Positions 1-8,590 of a stretch of 64,000 nucleotides of DNA are shown here, piece after piece. The notes under the pieces are model-generated. The model made no database searches. It was given only the letters and a program-made list of their open reading frames with translations, and was not told the origin of the DNA. Source of the stretch: UBA2638 sp046293135 (GTDB taxonomy: Bacteria > Pseudomonadota > Alphaproteobacteria > Micavibrionales > Micavibrionaceae); NCBI GenBank assembly GCA_046293135.1, contig JBKBPR010000001.1:541303-605302 (forward strand), in the 5' to 3' direction. The position numbers and the translations under genes are program-made. Each line of letters opens with the position of its first letter. Within the stretch, counting starts at the first letter, position 1.

Positions 1-67
1 ATTTCAGATTTTTCAATTCATTTTCAAGAGCTGCAAAGCCCTGTTTGGTTACCGGAAACAGTTCCAT
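1..67 (-). CDS. greA: Transcription elongation factor GreA (N-terminus only)
   Basis: Only the first 22 codons lie in the window; the gene runs off the left edge. The ATG at 67 opens a frame reading MELFPVTKQGFAALENELKN, which matches the GreA start (a 'P-x-T-x-x-G-x-x-x-L-x-x-E-L' pattern in the N-terminal coiled coil). GreA rescues backtracked RNA polymerase by stimulating transcript cleavage. A GGTGAT ribosome site sits just upstream. The other nearby ATG (complement of 70-72) hits a stop after seven codons. It lies downstream of carB on the same strand but is separated from it by a hairpin terminator, so it probably has its own promoter in 68-124. Confidence 0.85.
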   Translation of the reverse strand, partial: MELFPVTKQGFAALENELKNLK

Positions 68-124
68 GGCATATCACCTATCATTTATTTTAGGATAGCA
101 GTGTTATTGATATTCACTATAAAT

Positions 125-150
125 ATCAAAACCCGCCACAAACGGGCGGG
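125..150 (-). terminator. Rho-independent terminator after carB
   Basis: On the minus strand CCCGCC and GGCGGG pair around a 7-nt loop and are followed by TTTTGATATTT. It lies about 40 bp beyond the carB stop and before greA, so it should end the carA-CA-carB transcript. Confidence 0.7.
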
Positions 151-190
151 ATTGGATAAACGGTATCGCTTTATGCTTTCCGAGTCAAGA

Positions 191-3100
191 TTAGGCCGCT
201 TGCTCTTTGTCCTGCGCCTCAAAATAGCTTTGCAGCGGGAATACGTCCAGATCATGGGCATTGAGCGCCTTGATCGCCTGAACACCTGCGCTGGCCGCGC
301 TCATTAGCGTGTAATACGGAATTTTGTATTGCAAGGCCTGACGGCGGATAGAGGAGGAGTCGGCTACGGCCTGGGAGCTTTTCGAGGTCGTGTTGATCAT
401 CAGCGCAATCTCGCCGTTGATAATCGCATCGACAATATGCGGCTGGCCTTCGAGAACCTTGTTGATCCGCGTGACATCCAGCCCCTTGTCTTTCAAATAG
501 GCGCATGTCCCGCCCGTTGCCACCAGCTTGAAGCCCATCGCCGCCAAGTCGCGGGCGAGCGGCAATAGCGCCTCCTTGTCATCATTTTTGACGGAAAGGA
601 ACACCGTGCCTGTGGTCGGTAGTTTGATTCCAGCGGCGATTTGCGATTTTGCAATCGCATTGGCCAGATCGCGGTCAAGCCCGATCACCTCGCCCGTGGA
701 TTTCATTTCAGGGCCAAGCAGCGGCTCGACACCGGGGAAGCGGTTGAACGGGAAGACGGGCGCTTTCACCGCGCTGTGATCGGGGCTCATGCCAATCAGC
801 AGATGTTTGAAGTCCTTGAGCTTTTCTCCGGCCATGATGCGGGCGGCGATTTTTGCCACCGGAACGCCCGTAGCCTTGGCCACAAACGGCACAGTGCGGG
901 AGGCGCGGGGATTGACCTCGATGATATAGACATCGAACTCGCCCGTTTGCTCATTCTTGCGGGCGGCAAATTGCACATTCATCAGGCCTTTGACATTCAA
1001 CGCCTTGGCCAGAAGGATGGTCTGTTTTTCCAGCTCTTTGACCGTTTTGTAAGGCAAGGAATGCGGCGGCAGCACGCAAGCGCTATCACCGGAGTGAATG
1101 CCCGCCTCTTCGATATGCTCCATAATGCCCGAAACATAGACGTCTTCGCCGTCACACAGCGCATCCACGTCAATCTCGATCGCGCTCTTGAGATAGCGGT
1201 CAAGCAGAACCGGATCATCGCCTGATACATCCACCGCCGTATTGATATAGCGCTTAAGCTCATCCATCGAGTGGACGATCTCCATCGCTTGCCCGCCCAG
1301 AACATAAGACGGGCGGATAACCAGCGGGAAGCCGATTGTTTCGGCGATCTCGATGGCTTCGGCTTCGGTGCGTGCCAATCCATTGGGCGGCTGGCGGAGC
1401 TTGAGCTTATTGACGAGCTGTTGGAAACGCTCGCGGTCCTCGGCCAGATCAATCGCATCGGGATTTGTGCCCAAAATCGGGATATTGGCGTTTTGCAGCG
1501 CATGGGCGAGTTTGAGCGGCGTTTGCCCGCCAAGCTGGACGATCGCGCCGAGCAATGTGCCGTTGCTCTGTTCCTTGCGGATAATCTCGATCACGTCCTC
1601 TTCGGTCAGTGGCTCGAAATACAGGCGGTCGGAGGTGTCGTAATCGGTGGAAACCGTTTCGGGGTTACAGTTGATCATGATTGTTTCATACCCCGCCTCA
1701 CGCAAGGCATAGCTGGCATGAACGCAGCAATAATCAAACTCGATCCCCTGGCCGATACGGTTCGGGCCGCCGCCCAGAATCACAACTTTTTTGCGGTCGG
1801 TCGGGTTGGCTTCGCAAATCGGCGTACCAAAGCTGGCGCGCTCATAGGTGCTATACATATAAGGCGTGAGCGAAGGTATTTCCGCCGCGCATGTATCCAC
1901 GCGCTTAAAGACGGGGTGAACCTTGTGCGTGTGACGAGCCTGGCGCACGCTCTCTTCGCTGACATTCATCAGCTTGGCAAGGCGGCGATCGGAAAAGCCC
2001 AGCGCCTTGACCTCATGCCAGCCTTCGGCTGTTACGGGCAGGCCGTTTTTGATGATCTCGGCCTCGGCATTGACGATATTTTGAATACGTTCCAAGAACC
2101 ACGGATCAAATTTGCTGGTCGCGTGTACCTCTTCGATACTAAAGCCGAGCCGAAGCGCTTCGGCGATATATAAAATGCGGCTTGGGGTCGGGCGGGAAAT
2201 TGCGGCCAGCACCTCATCACGGCGCGTTTCAATGGAATCGGCTGCGCTATTCTCATCGCTGCCGCCGATGGCAAGCGGGGTCAGGCCGTCCAGCCCCTTT
2301 TCAAGTGAGCGCATGGCCTTTTGGATGGATTCCTCAAAGCAGCGCCCCATCGCCATCGCTTCGCCGACAGATTTCATCGAGGTGGTCAGAAGCTCCTGCG
2401 CGCCGCGGAATTTCTCAAAGGCAAAGCGCGGAATTTTGGTCACAACGTAATCAATCGACGGCTCAAAGGAGGCGGGCGTTTTGCCGCCTGTAATATCATT
2501 GGCCAGCTCATCAAGCGTATAGCCCACAGCCAGCTTGGCGGCGATTTTGGCAATCGGGAAGCCTGTCGCCTTGGAGGCCAGCGCCGATGAACGGCTCACA
2601 CGCGGGTTCATCTCAATCACGATCATGCGCCCGTCAGCGGGGTTGATAGCGAATTGGACGTTCGAGCCGCCCGTTTCCACACCAATTCCGCGCAACACCG
2701 CAATCGAGGCGTTCCGCATGATCTGGTATTCTTTGTCGGTCAGGGTCAAGGCGGGTGCAACCGTAATCGAATCGCCCGTATGTACGCCCATCGGGTCAAC
2801 ATTTTCGATCGAACATACGATAATGCAATTGTCATTTTTATCGCGCACGACCTCCATCTCATATTCTTTCCAGCCCAGAAGCGATTCTTCGATCAAGACT
2901 TCAGTGGTCGGGGAGGCATCCAGACCTTCGCGGACGATGCGCTCGAACTCTTCCTTGTTATAGGCAATCCCGCCGCCAGTCCCGCCCAGCGTAAAGGAGG
3001 GGCGGATAATGGAGGGCAATCCGGTATATTCCAAGGCCTTGCGTGCTTCTTCGATGGTGTGAACGGTCGTGCTGCGCGCTGATTCCAGCCCCAGCTCGTC

Positions 3101-3508
3101 CATACAGGCGCGGAAGCGCTCGCGGTTTTCTGCCTTGTCGATGACATCGGCCTTCGCGCCGATCAGCTCAATGCCCAGACGTTTGAGCGTGCCGTTTTCC
3201 TCCAGCGCCAGCGCGGTATTGAGCGCGGTTTGGCCGCCCATGGTCGGCAACAGCGCATCGGGCTTTTCTTTCTCAAGGATCTTGGCCACAATTTCCGGCG
3301 TGATCGGCTCAACATAGGTCGCATCGGCCATGCCGGGATCGGTCATGATCGTGGCCGGATTGGAATTGATAAGAATGATCCGGTATCCTTCCTCGCGCAG
3401 GGCTTTGCAGGCTTGTGTCCCTGAATAATCAAACTCGCAGGCTTGGCCGATAATGATGGGGCCTGCGCCGATAATGGCAATGGATTGGATGTCGGTTCTT
3501 TTAGGCAT
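191..3508 (-). CDS. carB: Carbamoyl-phosphate synthase large subunit
   Basis: 1105 residues, a little longer than the usual ~1075. It makes carbamoyl phosphate from bicarbonate, ammonia channelled from CarA and two ATP, feeding arginine and pyrimidine synthesis. The two homologous ATP-grasp halves are visible: IIGAGPIIIGQACEFDYSGT near the start and ILGGGPNRIGQGIEFDYCC near residue 600. The C-terminal ~150 residues form the MGS-like allosteric domain (MGFKLVATGGTCAYLKDKGL). Transcribed after carA and the carbonic anhydrase on the same strand. The first ATG fits the family start (MPKRTDIQSIAIIGAG). Confidence 0.98.
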   Translation of the reverse strand: MPKRTDIQSIAIIGAGPIIIGQACEFDYSGTQACKALREEGYRIILINSNPATIMTDPGMADATYVEPITPEIVAKILEKEKPDALLPTMGGQTALNTALALEENGTLKRLGIELIGAKADVIDKAENRERFRACMDELGLESARSTTVHTIEEARKALEYTGLPSIIRPSFTLGGTGGGIAYNKEEFERIVREGLDASPTTEVLIEESLLGWKEYEMEVVRDKNDNCIIVCSIENVDPMGVHTGDSITVAPALTLTDKEYQIMRNASIAVLRGIGVETGGSNVQFAINPADGRMIVIEMNPRVSRSSALASKATGFPIAKIAAKLAVGYTLDELANDITGGKTPASFEPSIDYVVTKIPRFAFEKFRGAQELLTTSMKSVGEAMAMGRCFEESIQKAMRSLEKGLDGLTPLAIGGSDENSAADSIETRRDEVLAAISRPTPSRILYIAEALRLGFSIEEVHATSKFDPWFLERIQNIVNAEAEIIKNGLPVTAEGWHEVKALGFSDRRLAKLMNVSEESVRQARHTHKVHPVFKRVDTCAAEIPSLTPYMYSTYERASFGTPICEANPTDRKKVVILGGGPNRIGQGIEFDYCCVHASYALREAGYETIMINCNPETVSTDYDTSDRLYFEPLTEEDVIEIIRKEQSNGTLLGAIVQLGGQTPLKLAHALQNANIPILGTNPDAIDLAEDRERFQQLVNKLKLRQPPNGLARTEAEAIEIAETIGFPLVIRPSYVLGGQAMEIVHSMDELKRYINTAVDVSGDDPVLLDRYLKSAIEIDVDALCDGEDVYVSGIMEHIEEAGIHSGDSACVLPPHSLPYKTVKELEKQTILLAKALNVKGLMNVQFAARKNEQTGEFDVYIIEVNPRASRTVPFVAKATGVPVAKIAARIMAGEKLKDFKHLLIGMSPDHSAVKAPVFPFNRFPGVEPLLGPEMKSTGEVIGLDRDLANAIAKSQIAAGIKLPTTGTVFLSVKNDDKEALLPLARDLAAMGFKLVATGGTCAYLKDKGLDVTRINKVLEGQPHIVDAIINGEIALMINTTSKSSQAVADSSSIRRQALQYKIPYYTLMSAASAGVQAIKALNAHDLDVFPLQSYFEAQDKEQAA

Positions 3509-3610
3509 GGGGCTTCGGTTCCGTTCGTGTCAGAAAAAAGATTTAAATAATCGTACCGAAGTTGATTTGTTAACGGAGTTGGCGCGGCAATTCAACAAAA
3601 ATATTGAATT

Positions 3611-4345
3611 TTAGGCTGTTGTGGCCTGTTTTTTTGCTATGTCGTTCGCGGCGCTCTGGGCTGAGGCTTTTACGCCCGCATGAGCCCCCTCGTGATCGCA
3701 CTCATGACTATGCAGATCGGCGGGGCCGGCCACAACGTCAAAATGGCTGGTTTGGCCGGAGGTGTTGAGCTTTAAAATCCGCCCGTTATGGACATCAAAT
3801 TGCAGCCCTTCGACGTTTAGCTTTAGCGCGTAAACCGCCTTACGTACGGCGGGGTATTCAAGAATATTGCGCAAACCCTGAATGATGATTTGTTTTTCAA
3901 TCTCGGCGGCAAGGGCGCGTTGATCGTCTTCGCCCACAGCGTTGATCGATTCGAGCATGATCGCGTTGGAAACCTTTTTCATCCATGGGATATCGCCCGA
4001 ATTATAGAGATTTTGCGAGAGCTTTCCCGCCGCGCCGCAGCCCGTATGCCCCATCAGGGAGATGAACCTAACTTGCATATCATTGATGGCGATGGACAGG
4101 TTTTCATGAAAAATCTGTGATGCGCTGCAATTCTCGTCAAATATCGGGATCAAAGGGCCTGCCGAGCGCATAACCAGCGCTTCACCCGGCTCAAGGCCGA
4201 AGAGTTTATAAAGGCTGATACGGGAATCCATACAGGTTACAATCAAATGGTCTGGATTTTGACCATTTTGCGCCAGATATTCGATCAAGCCGTCCGTGTC
4301 ATAGAAAGCCGCACGATGCTCTTTAAAGCGGTTGATTAAGTCCAT
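3611..4345 (-). CDS. Beta-class carbonic anhydrase
   Basis: 244 residues. Interconverts CO2 and bicarbonate with a zinc held by Cys38, His100 and Cys103; the Asp40-Arg42 dyad is in CMDSR and the second motif is GHTGCGA. The C-terminus carries a His-rich stretch (HSHECDHEG) followed by an Ala/Lys-rich tail, which is not part of the catalytic fold and could bind metal. It lies between carA and carB on the same strand with about 100-120 bp gaps. This suggests it provides bicarbonate to carbamoyl-phosphate synthetase; that role is inferred from position. Confidence 0.93.
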   Translation of the reverse strand: MDLINRFKEHRAAFYDTDGLIEYLAQNGQNPDHLIVTCMDSRISLYKLFGLEPGEALVMRSAGPLIPIFDENCSASQIFHENLSIAINDMQVRFISLMGHTGCGAAGKLSQNLYNSGDIPWMKKVSNAIMLESINAVGEDDQRALAAEIEKQIIIQGLRNILEYPAVRKAVYALKLNVEGLQFDVHNGRILKLNTSGQTSHFDVVAGPADLHSHECDHEGAHAGVKASAQSAANDIAKKQATTA

Positions 4346-4465
4346 GAAGAATGCCCCAGTAATTTTACGCCTTTGTGCTTATTATGAAAACTTATACATA
4401 ATTTATGCAAAACTGTCAAACTTATTGTGCCAAATTGTCCAAAACCATTCGAAAAAACAAAAACC

Positions 4466-5638
4466 TCATGCAGCCTTGGCTTGGCGGATATTCTCAACAA
4501 ATCTGTCAAACAGGTAATGGCTGTCTTGCGGTCCCGGCGAAGCCTCAGGGTGATATTGCACCGAAAAGATCGGCTTGCCATTGACGCGGATTCCCTCATT
4601 CGAGCCGTCAAACAAGCTGATATGAGTCGGGGTGACATCGGCGGGCAAGCTGCTCTCCAGCACCTCAAAGCCATGATTTTGCGAGGTAATCTCGACCTTT
4701 CCGGTTTCAATATCCTTGACGGGGTGATTGGCGCCGCGATGCCCCAGATGCATTTTGCGGGTTTGCCCGCCCAAGGCGAGGGATAGCAGTTGATGCCCCA
4801 GACAAATCCCGAAAATTGGAATATTTTTCTCGATCAAGCCTTGAATAACGGGAACGGCATAAGCGCCCGTCGCCGACGGATCGCCGGGGCCGTTTGATAG
4901 GAAAACGCCATCGGGCTTGTGGCTGAGGATATCTTCCAGACTTGCCTTGGCGGGAACAACGGTCACATCACAACCTGCCGCGACAAGGCAGCGGAGAATA
5001 TTGCGCTTGGCGCCGAAATCAATCGCAACAACCTTATATTGTCCTGCGACATTCGTGGCATAGCCGTTTTTGATATCCCACAGCCCGTCTTTCCAGTGAT
5101 AAGTCTGGGTGCAAGACACCTCAGCAGCAAGATCAAGCCCGTTCAGGCCGCTCCAGCCCTGCGCCATAGCCTTGAGGGCGTCGATGTCAAAAACGCCGTC
5201 CGCGCTATGGGCAATGACGCCGATTGGCGCGCCCTTGTCACGGATAATCGCGGTCAAGGCGCGGGTGTCAATGCCGCCCACACCGACCAGATCATAGCTT
5301 TTAAGCCATGTATCAAAATGTTTTTGCGCCCGCCAATTTGACGGCGCGGTGATATCTTCGCGCACAATCAAGCCCTTGGCGGCGGGGTTGATGGTCTCAA
5401 GGTCTTCCTCATTCGTGCCGACATTGCCGATATGCGGAAAGGTGAAATTGATAATCTGTCCGGCATAGGAGGGGTCGGTCATAATCTCCTGATAGCCTGT
5501 CATCGAGGTATTAAAGCAAATCTCGCCGACCGAGGCTTTTTCCGCGCCAAATCCGCGCCCCCAGATCAGCGTGCCGTCATTCAGGACGATCAGACCCGTT
5601 GCATTGGCAGGAGGTTTTGTATTAGAAGAAATGCTCAT
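4466..5638 (-). CDS. carA: Carbamoyl-phosphate synthase small (glutaminase) subunit
   Basis: 390 residues. Hydrolyses glutamine and passes ammonia to CarB. The N-terminal CPSase_sm domain (about 15-150) is followed by a class I glutamine amidotransferase domain with the triad Cys279 (GICLGHQ), His363 and Glu365 (YHPEASPGP). Length and start agree with the family. First gene of the minus-strand carA-CA-carB unit; its promoter should lie in the 100 bp shared with divergent yqeY. Confidence 0.98.
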   Translation of the reverse strand: MSISSNTKPPANATGLIVLNDGTLIWGRGFGAEKASVGEICFNTSMTGYQEIMTDPSYAGQIINFTFPHIGNVGTNEEDLETINPAAKGLIVREDITAPSNWRAQKHFDTWLKSYDLVGVGGIDTRALTAIIRDKGAPIGVIAHSADGVFDIDALKAMAQGWSGLNGLDLAAEVSCTQTYHWKDGLWDIKNGYATNVAGQYKVVAIDFGAKRNILRCLVAAGCDVTVVPAKASLEDILSHKPDGVFLSNGPGDPSATGAYAVPVIQGLIEKNIPIFGICLGHQLLSLALGGQTRKMHLGHRGANHPVKDIETGKVEITSQNHGFEVLESSLPADVTPTHISLFDGSNEGIRVNGKPIFSVQYHPEASPGPQDSHYLFDRFVENIRQAKAA

Positions 5639-5738
5639 GGATAAATCTTTCTAGCTGCTCTCATTCGATAAAGACGATACACTATGTCGCTAGAAAAAGA
5701 TTACTTATAGAAAAGTTTTACAAAAAGGAAGCAAAATC

Positions 5739-6197
5739 GTGGATATTCGGGCAAAAATTAACAATAAGCTCAAGGAATCTCTCAAAACCAAGGATCAGGT
5801 TGCGCTGGCGACGGTGCGTTTGATTATGGCGGCGCTCAAGGATCGCGACATCACAGCCCGCGCGGCTGGCAAGTCCGAGGGTATTTCCGATTCCGAAATT
5901 ATGGCGATGCTGCAAACCATGATGAAGCAGCGCGCCGAATCAGCCGCAACTTACGAGCAAGCCGACCGCATGGATCTGGCCGAGCGTGAAAAGGCTGAAA
6001 TCGTTGTGATTGAGAGCTTTATGCCGAATCAGCTAGGTGAATCTCAGCTTCAGACAATCATTCAGGACGTTATTCAGGAATTGGGCGCTGCGGATATCAA
6101 GGCGATGGGGAAGGTCATGAACACGCTCAAGGATCGTTATGCAGGGCAGTTTGATGTCGGCAAGGCCAGCGGCGTGGTCAAAGGCTTGCTATCTTAA
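5739..6197 (+). CDS. GatB/YqeY domain protein
   Basis: 152 residues with a GTG start preceded by AAAAGGAA. The family is homologous to the tRNA-binding tail of GatB but occurs alone next to dnaG/rpoD in many bacteria; its exact role is not settled. Typical family features are the N-terminal KLKESLKTKD-like segment, the MMKQR motif in the middle, and the C-terminal ADIKAMGKVM segment followed by GxxDxGxxSGxVKxLL. Diverges from carA and precedes dnaG. Confidence 0.92.
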   Translation: MDIRAKINNKLKESLKTKDQVALATVRLIMAALKDRDITARAAGKSEGISDSEIMAMLQTMMKQRAESAATYEQADRMDLAEREKAEIVVIESFMPNQLGESQLQTIIQDVIQELGAADIKAMGKVMNTLKDRYAGQFDVGKASGVVKGLLS

Positions 6198-6239
6198 GAT
6201 AGTGTTTTGACCTCTATATTTTGCCTCTAAAGGCTGAAT

Positions 6240-6362
6240 TTACTTCTTGAAAAAGCGGAACTGAAACAGGCGCCGGAAAAAGCCCCAATCAACTTTTTGC
6301 GAGCAATTTTCGCCGTATTCGACGATTTTCAGTTTCTTATCATCCAAAAATGGGGGCGTCAT
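6240..6362 (-). CDS. Possible 40-residue basic protein
   Basis: Short frame on the minus strand in the yqeY-dnaG gap: it starts MTPPFLDDKKLKIVEYGENC and ends with a basic aromatic tail WGFFRRLFQFRFFKK. A GAGAGAGTG stretch sits 5-13 bases before the ATG, a plausible ribosome site. Codon use looks normal for the genome. I do not recognise it. The tail could be an amphipathic membrane-binding helix. It could also be chance, so confidence is modest. The rest of the gap (6363-6562) is AT-rich and should hold the dnaG promoter; I see no clear element in it. Confidence 0.4.
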   Translation of the reverse strand: MTPPFLDDKKLKIVEYGENCSQKVDWGFFRRLFQFRFFKK

Positions 6363-6562
6363 ATTAATTCACTCTCTCATTACACACTATTTGTCCGCCA
6401 AATATATACGTTACCGCATACATTAGATTGTACTAAATTTTAAAAAGTTATGCAAACTTTTTCGCGCCGCACAATGAATTATTTATATCATTGACGCTAT
6501 TTTTCATTGCTTATGAAATTTTTTATAACCATGCAACATATTTTTTTGCTAGGGTCTGATTT

Positions 6563-8488
6563 ATGTCGATTCATCAACGGTTTTTAGACGATATTCGGGC
6601 GCGGTTGATCCTGTCCGAAGTGATCGGGCAGCGTATCCCCGTGACGCGGGCGGGGCGTGAGCATAAGGCGTGTTGTCCGTTCCATAAGGAAAAAACCCCG
6701 TCCTTTACCATCAATGATGACAAGCAATTCTATCACTGTTTCGGCTGCGGGGCGCATGGTGATGTGATTAACTTCGTGATGCAGCATGACAATCTGCCCT
6801 TTCCCGAAACGGTTGAGCTATTGGCGGCGCAAGCGGGGCTGCAAGTGCCGCAATCTTCCCCGCAGGATCGCCAGAAAGCCAAAGAAGAGAAGGATTTATA
6901 TTCCCTGATGGGGGAGACGGCGCAATGGTTTTCCGAGCGGTTGTTCGACCCTGCGCACAAGGATGTGCTCGGCTATGTGCGGGAGCGCGGCTTGCGCGAG
7001 GATACGATCAACGGTTTCAGGCTGGGCTTTGCGCCGAACGATCATCAGGCGCTCAGGACGCATCTAAAGGGCAGGGGCTATAGTGATTCGCAGATGATCG
7101 CGGTCGGTGTCGTGAAAAAGGGCAAGGACGGCAAAGAGCCTTATGTCTTTTTCAGGGAGCGGGTGATGGTTCCGGTGCTTGATCGCCGTGGCCGCGTTGT
7201 CGCCTTTGGCGGGCGTATCCTGCCCGATCATATGCGCCGCCCCGATCATGGTTCCAGCTTTGTGCCGGCCAAATATATGAACTCCTCGGAAACCCCGATC
7301 TTTAACAAGAGCAATATCCTCTATGGAGCGCCGCAAGCGCGGCAAGCGGCAGGAGACGGGCAGGTTTTGTTCGTGGTTGAGGGGTATTTTGATGTGATTG
7401 CCTGTCATCAGGCGGGCTTTCGCGGCGCGGTGGCGCCGATGGGCACGGCCTTGACCGAAGAGCAGATGATTTTGCTCTGGAAGATGGGCGTAAACCCCGA
7501 TATGGCGCCGATTTTATGCTTTGATGGTGATGCGGCGGGGCGCAGAGCCGCCGAGCGCGCCGCCGAGCGCGTTTTGCCGCTGCTATCTGCCGGAAAAACC
7601 GTGCGCTTTGCCTTCCTGCCCGATGGCGAAGACCCAGACAGCCTGATTAAGGGCGCGGGCAAGGCCGCTTTTGCCAAGGTGCTCAATGGCGCTATTCCGA
7701 TGATCGAGTTTTTGTGGCAAATGCATGTCGCGGGGCGCAATTTTGAAACCCCCGAATCAAGGGCGGCGCTGATGAAAACGCTTAATGATGCGGTGGCGCG
7801 TATTCAAGACCGCGAAGTGCAGCGCCATTATGATTATTTGCTGCGTCAGAAAATCTCGGCGGCATTTTTCACCGCGCCGAACAGGGGTCGCGGCCAGCAA
7901 GGGCGCGGCGGCGCTGACCGCTCAGGCACAAGAAGTGCTCTAGGGCGTAATAATAGTAGTTTCGGCACTGGTTACGGCGGCGGCGGCGCGCAAAAAAGCA
8001 AAACGGGCGCAATGCTCGGTGCGCCGCTGCGCTCCCCGCGCGGACGCTCGAAAGATGTGCAAATTCGCATTCTGATTGCCGCCTTGTTCAACCATAACGG
8101 CCTGTTTGAAGAGGTTGAGGAGCAATTTGCGCGGCTTTTGATAGACAATGAGGAGCTTGATCGCTTGCGCCGCATCATGCTGGACTATTTCCATACGCAA
8201 GAAGAGCTTGACCTTGAGGGGTTGAGCCATCATATCAATTATCACGGGTATGAGCGGTTATTGTATCAAATTCTCTCCCCCGCGACCTATACGCATGGGA
8301 AATTCAGCGGGCCGTTTGAAATCGAGCTATTCGATGTGAAACAAAAATGGCTGGCGCTGTTTGAAACCATGGAAACGGCGGGGCTGAACCACGAAATTAA
8401 AGCGGGATGGAAGCGGGCATTTGAGGATTCCAGCGAGGACGAAGAAAATAAGGTCAGACAAATTTTGATTGAACAATCTTCGCAATAA
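6563..8488 (+). CDS. dnaG: DNA primase
   Basis: 641 residues. Makes RNA primers for the replication fork. N-terminal CHC2 zinc ribbon with Cys38, His41, Cys59 and Cys62 (CPFHKEKTPSF...YHCFGCGAHG); Toprim catalytic core with VEGYFDVIA near residue 274 and the metal-binding CFDGDAAGRRA near 318; C-terminal DnaB-interaction region. A Gly/Arg/Ser-rich linker (around residues 435-490, RGRGQQGRGG) separates core and C-terminus. Followed by rpoD as in the macromolecular-synthesis operon of many proteobacteria. Confidence 0.98.
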   Translation: MSIHQRFLDDIRARLILSEVIGQRIPVTRAGREHKACCPFHKEKTPSFTINDDKQFYHCFGCGAHGDVINFVMQHDNLPFPETVELLAAQAGLQVPQSSPQDRQKAKEEKDLYSLMGETAQWFSERLFDPAHKDVLGYVRERGLREDTINGFRLGFAPNDHQALRTHLKGRGYSDSQMIAVGVVKKGKDGKEPYVFFRERVMVPVLDRRGRVVAFGGRILPDHMRRPDHGSSFVPAKYMNSSETPIFNKSNILYGAPQARQAAGDGQVLFVVEGYFDVIACHQAGFRGAVAPMGTALTEEQMILLWKMGVNPDMAPILCFDGDAAGRRAAERAAERVLPLLSAGKTVRFAFLPDGEDPDSLIKGAGKAAFAKVLNGAIPMIEFLWQMHVAGRNFETPESRAALMKTLNDAVARIQDREVQRHYDYLLRQKISAAFFTAPNRGRGQQGRGGADRSGTRSALGRNNSSFGTGYGGGGAQKSKTGAMLGAPLRSPRGRSKDVQIRILIAALFNHNGLFEEVEEQFARLLIDNEELDRLRRIMLDYFHTQEELDLEGLSHHINYHGYERLLYQILSPATYTHGKFSGPFEIELFDVKQKWLALFETMETAGLNHEIKAGWKRAFEDSSEDEENKVRQILIEQSSQ

Positions 8489-8590
8489 TCGTGATATAAC
8501 TTTTTTCTTTGTAATCTTGATGGTTTTTTGGCATCAAGCACTTTGAAATAATTGGATTTTGAGATTAAATAGACGAATCGGATTGAAGTA

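Noticed and set aside
1271..2173. Long open frame (300 codons) on the plus strand opposite carB
   Set aside because: It is the antisense shadow of a clear carB; composition of the product is Arg/His/Gly-rich with no domain and no ribosome site.
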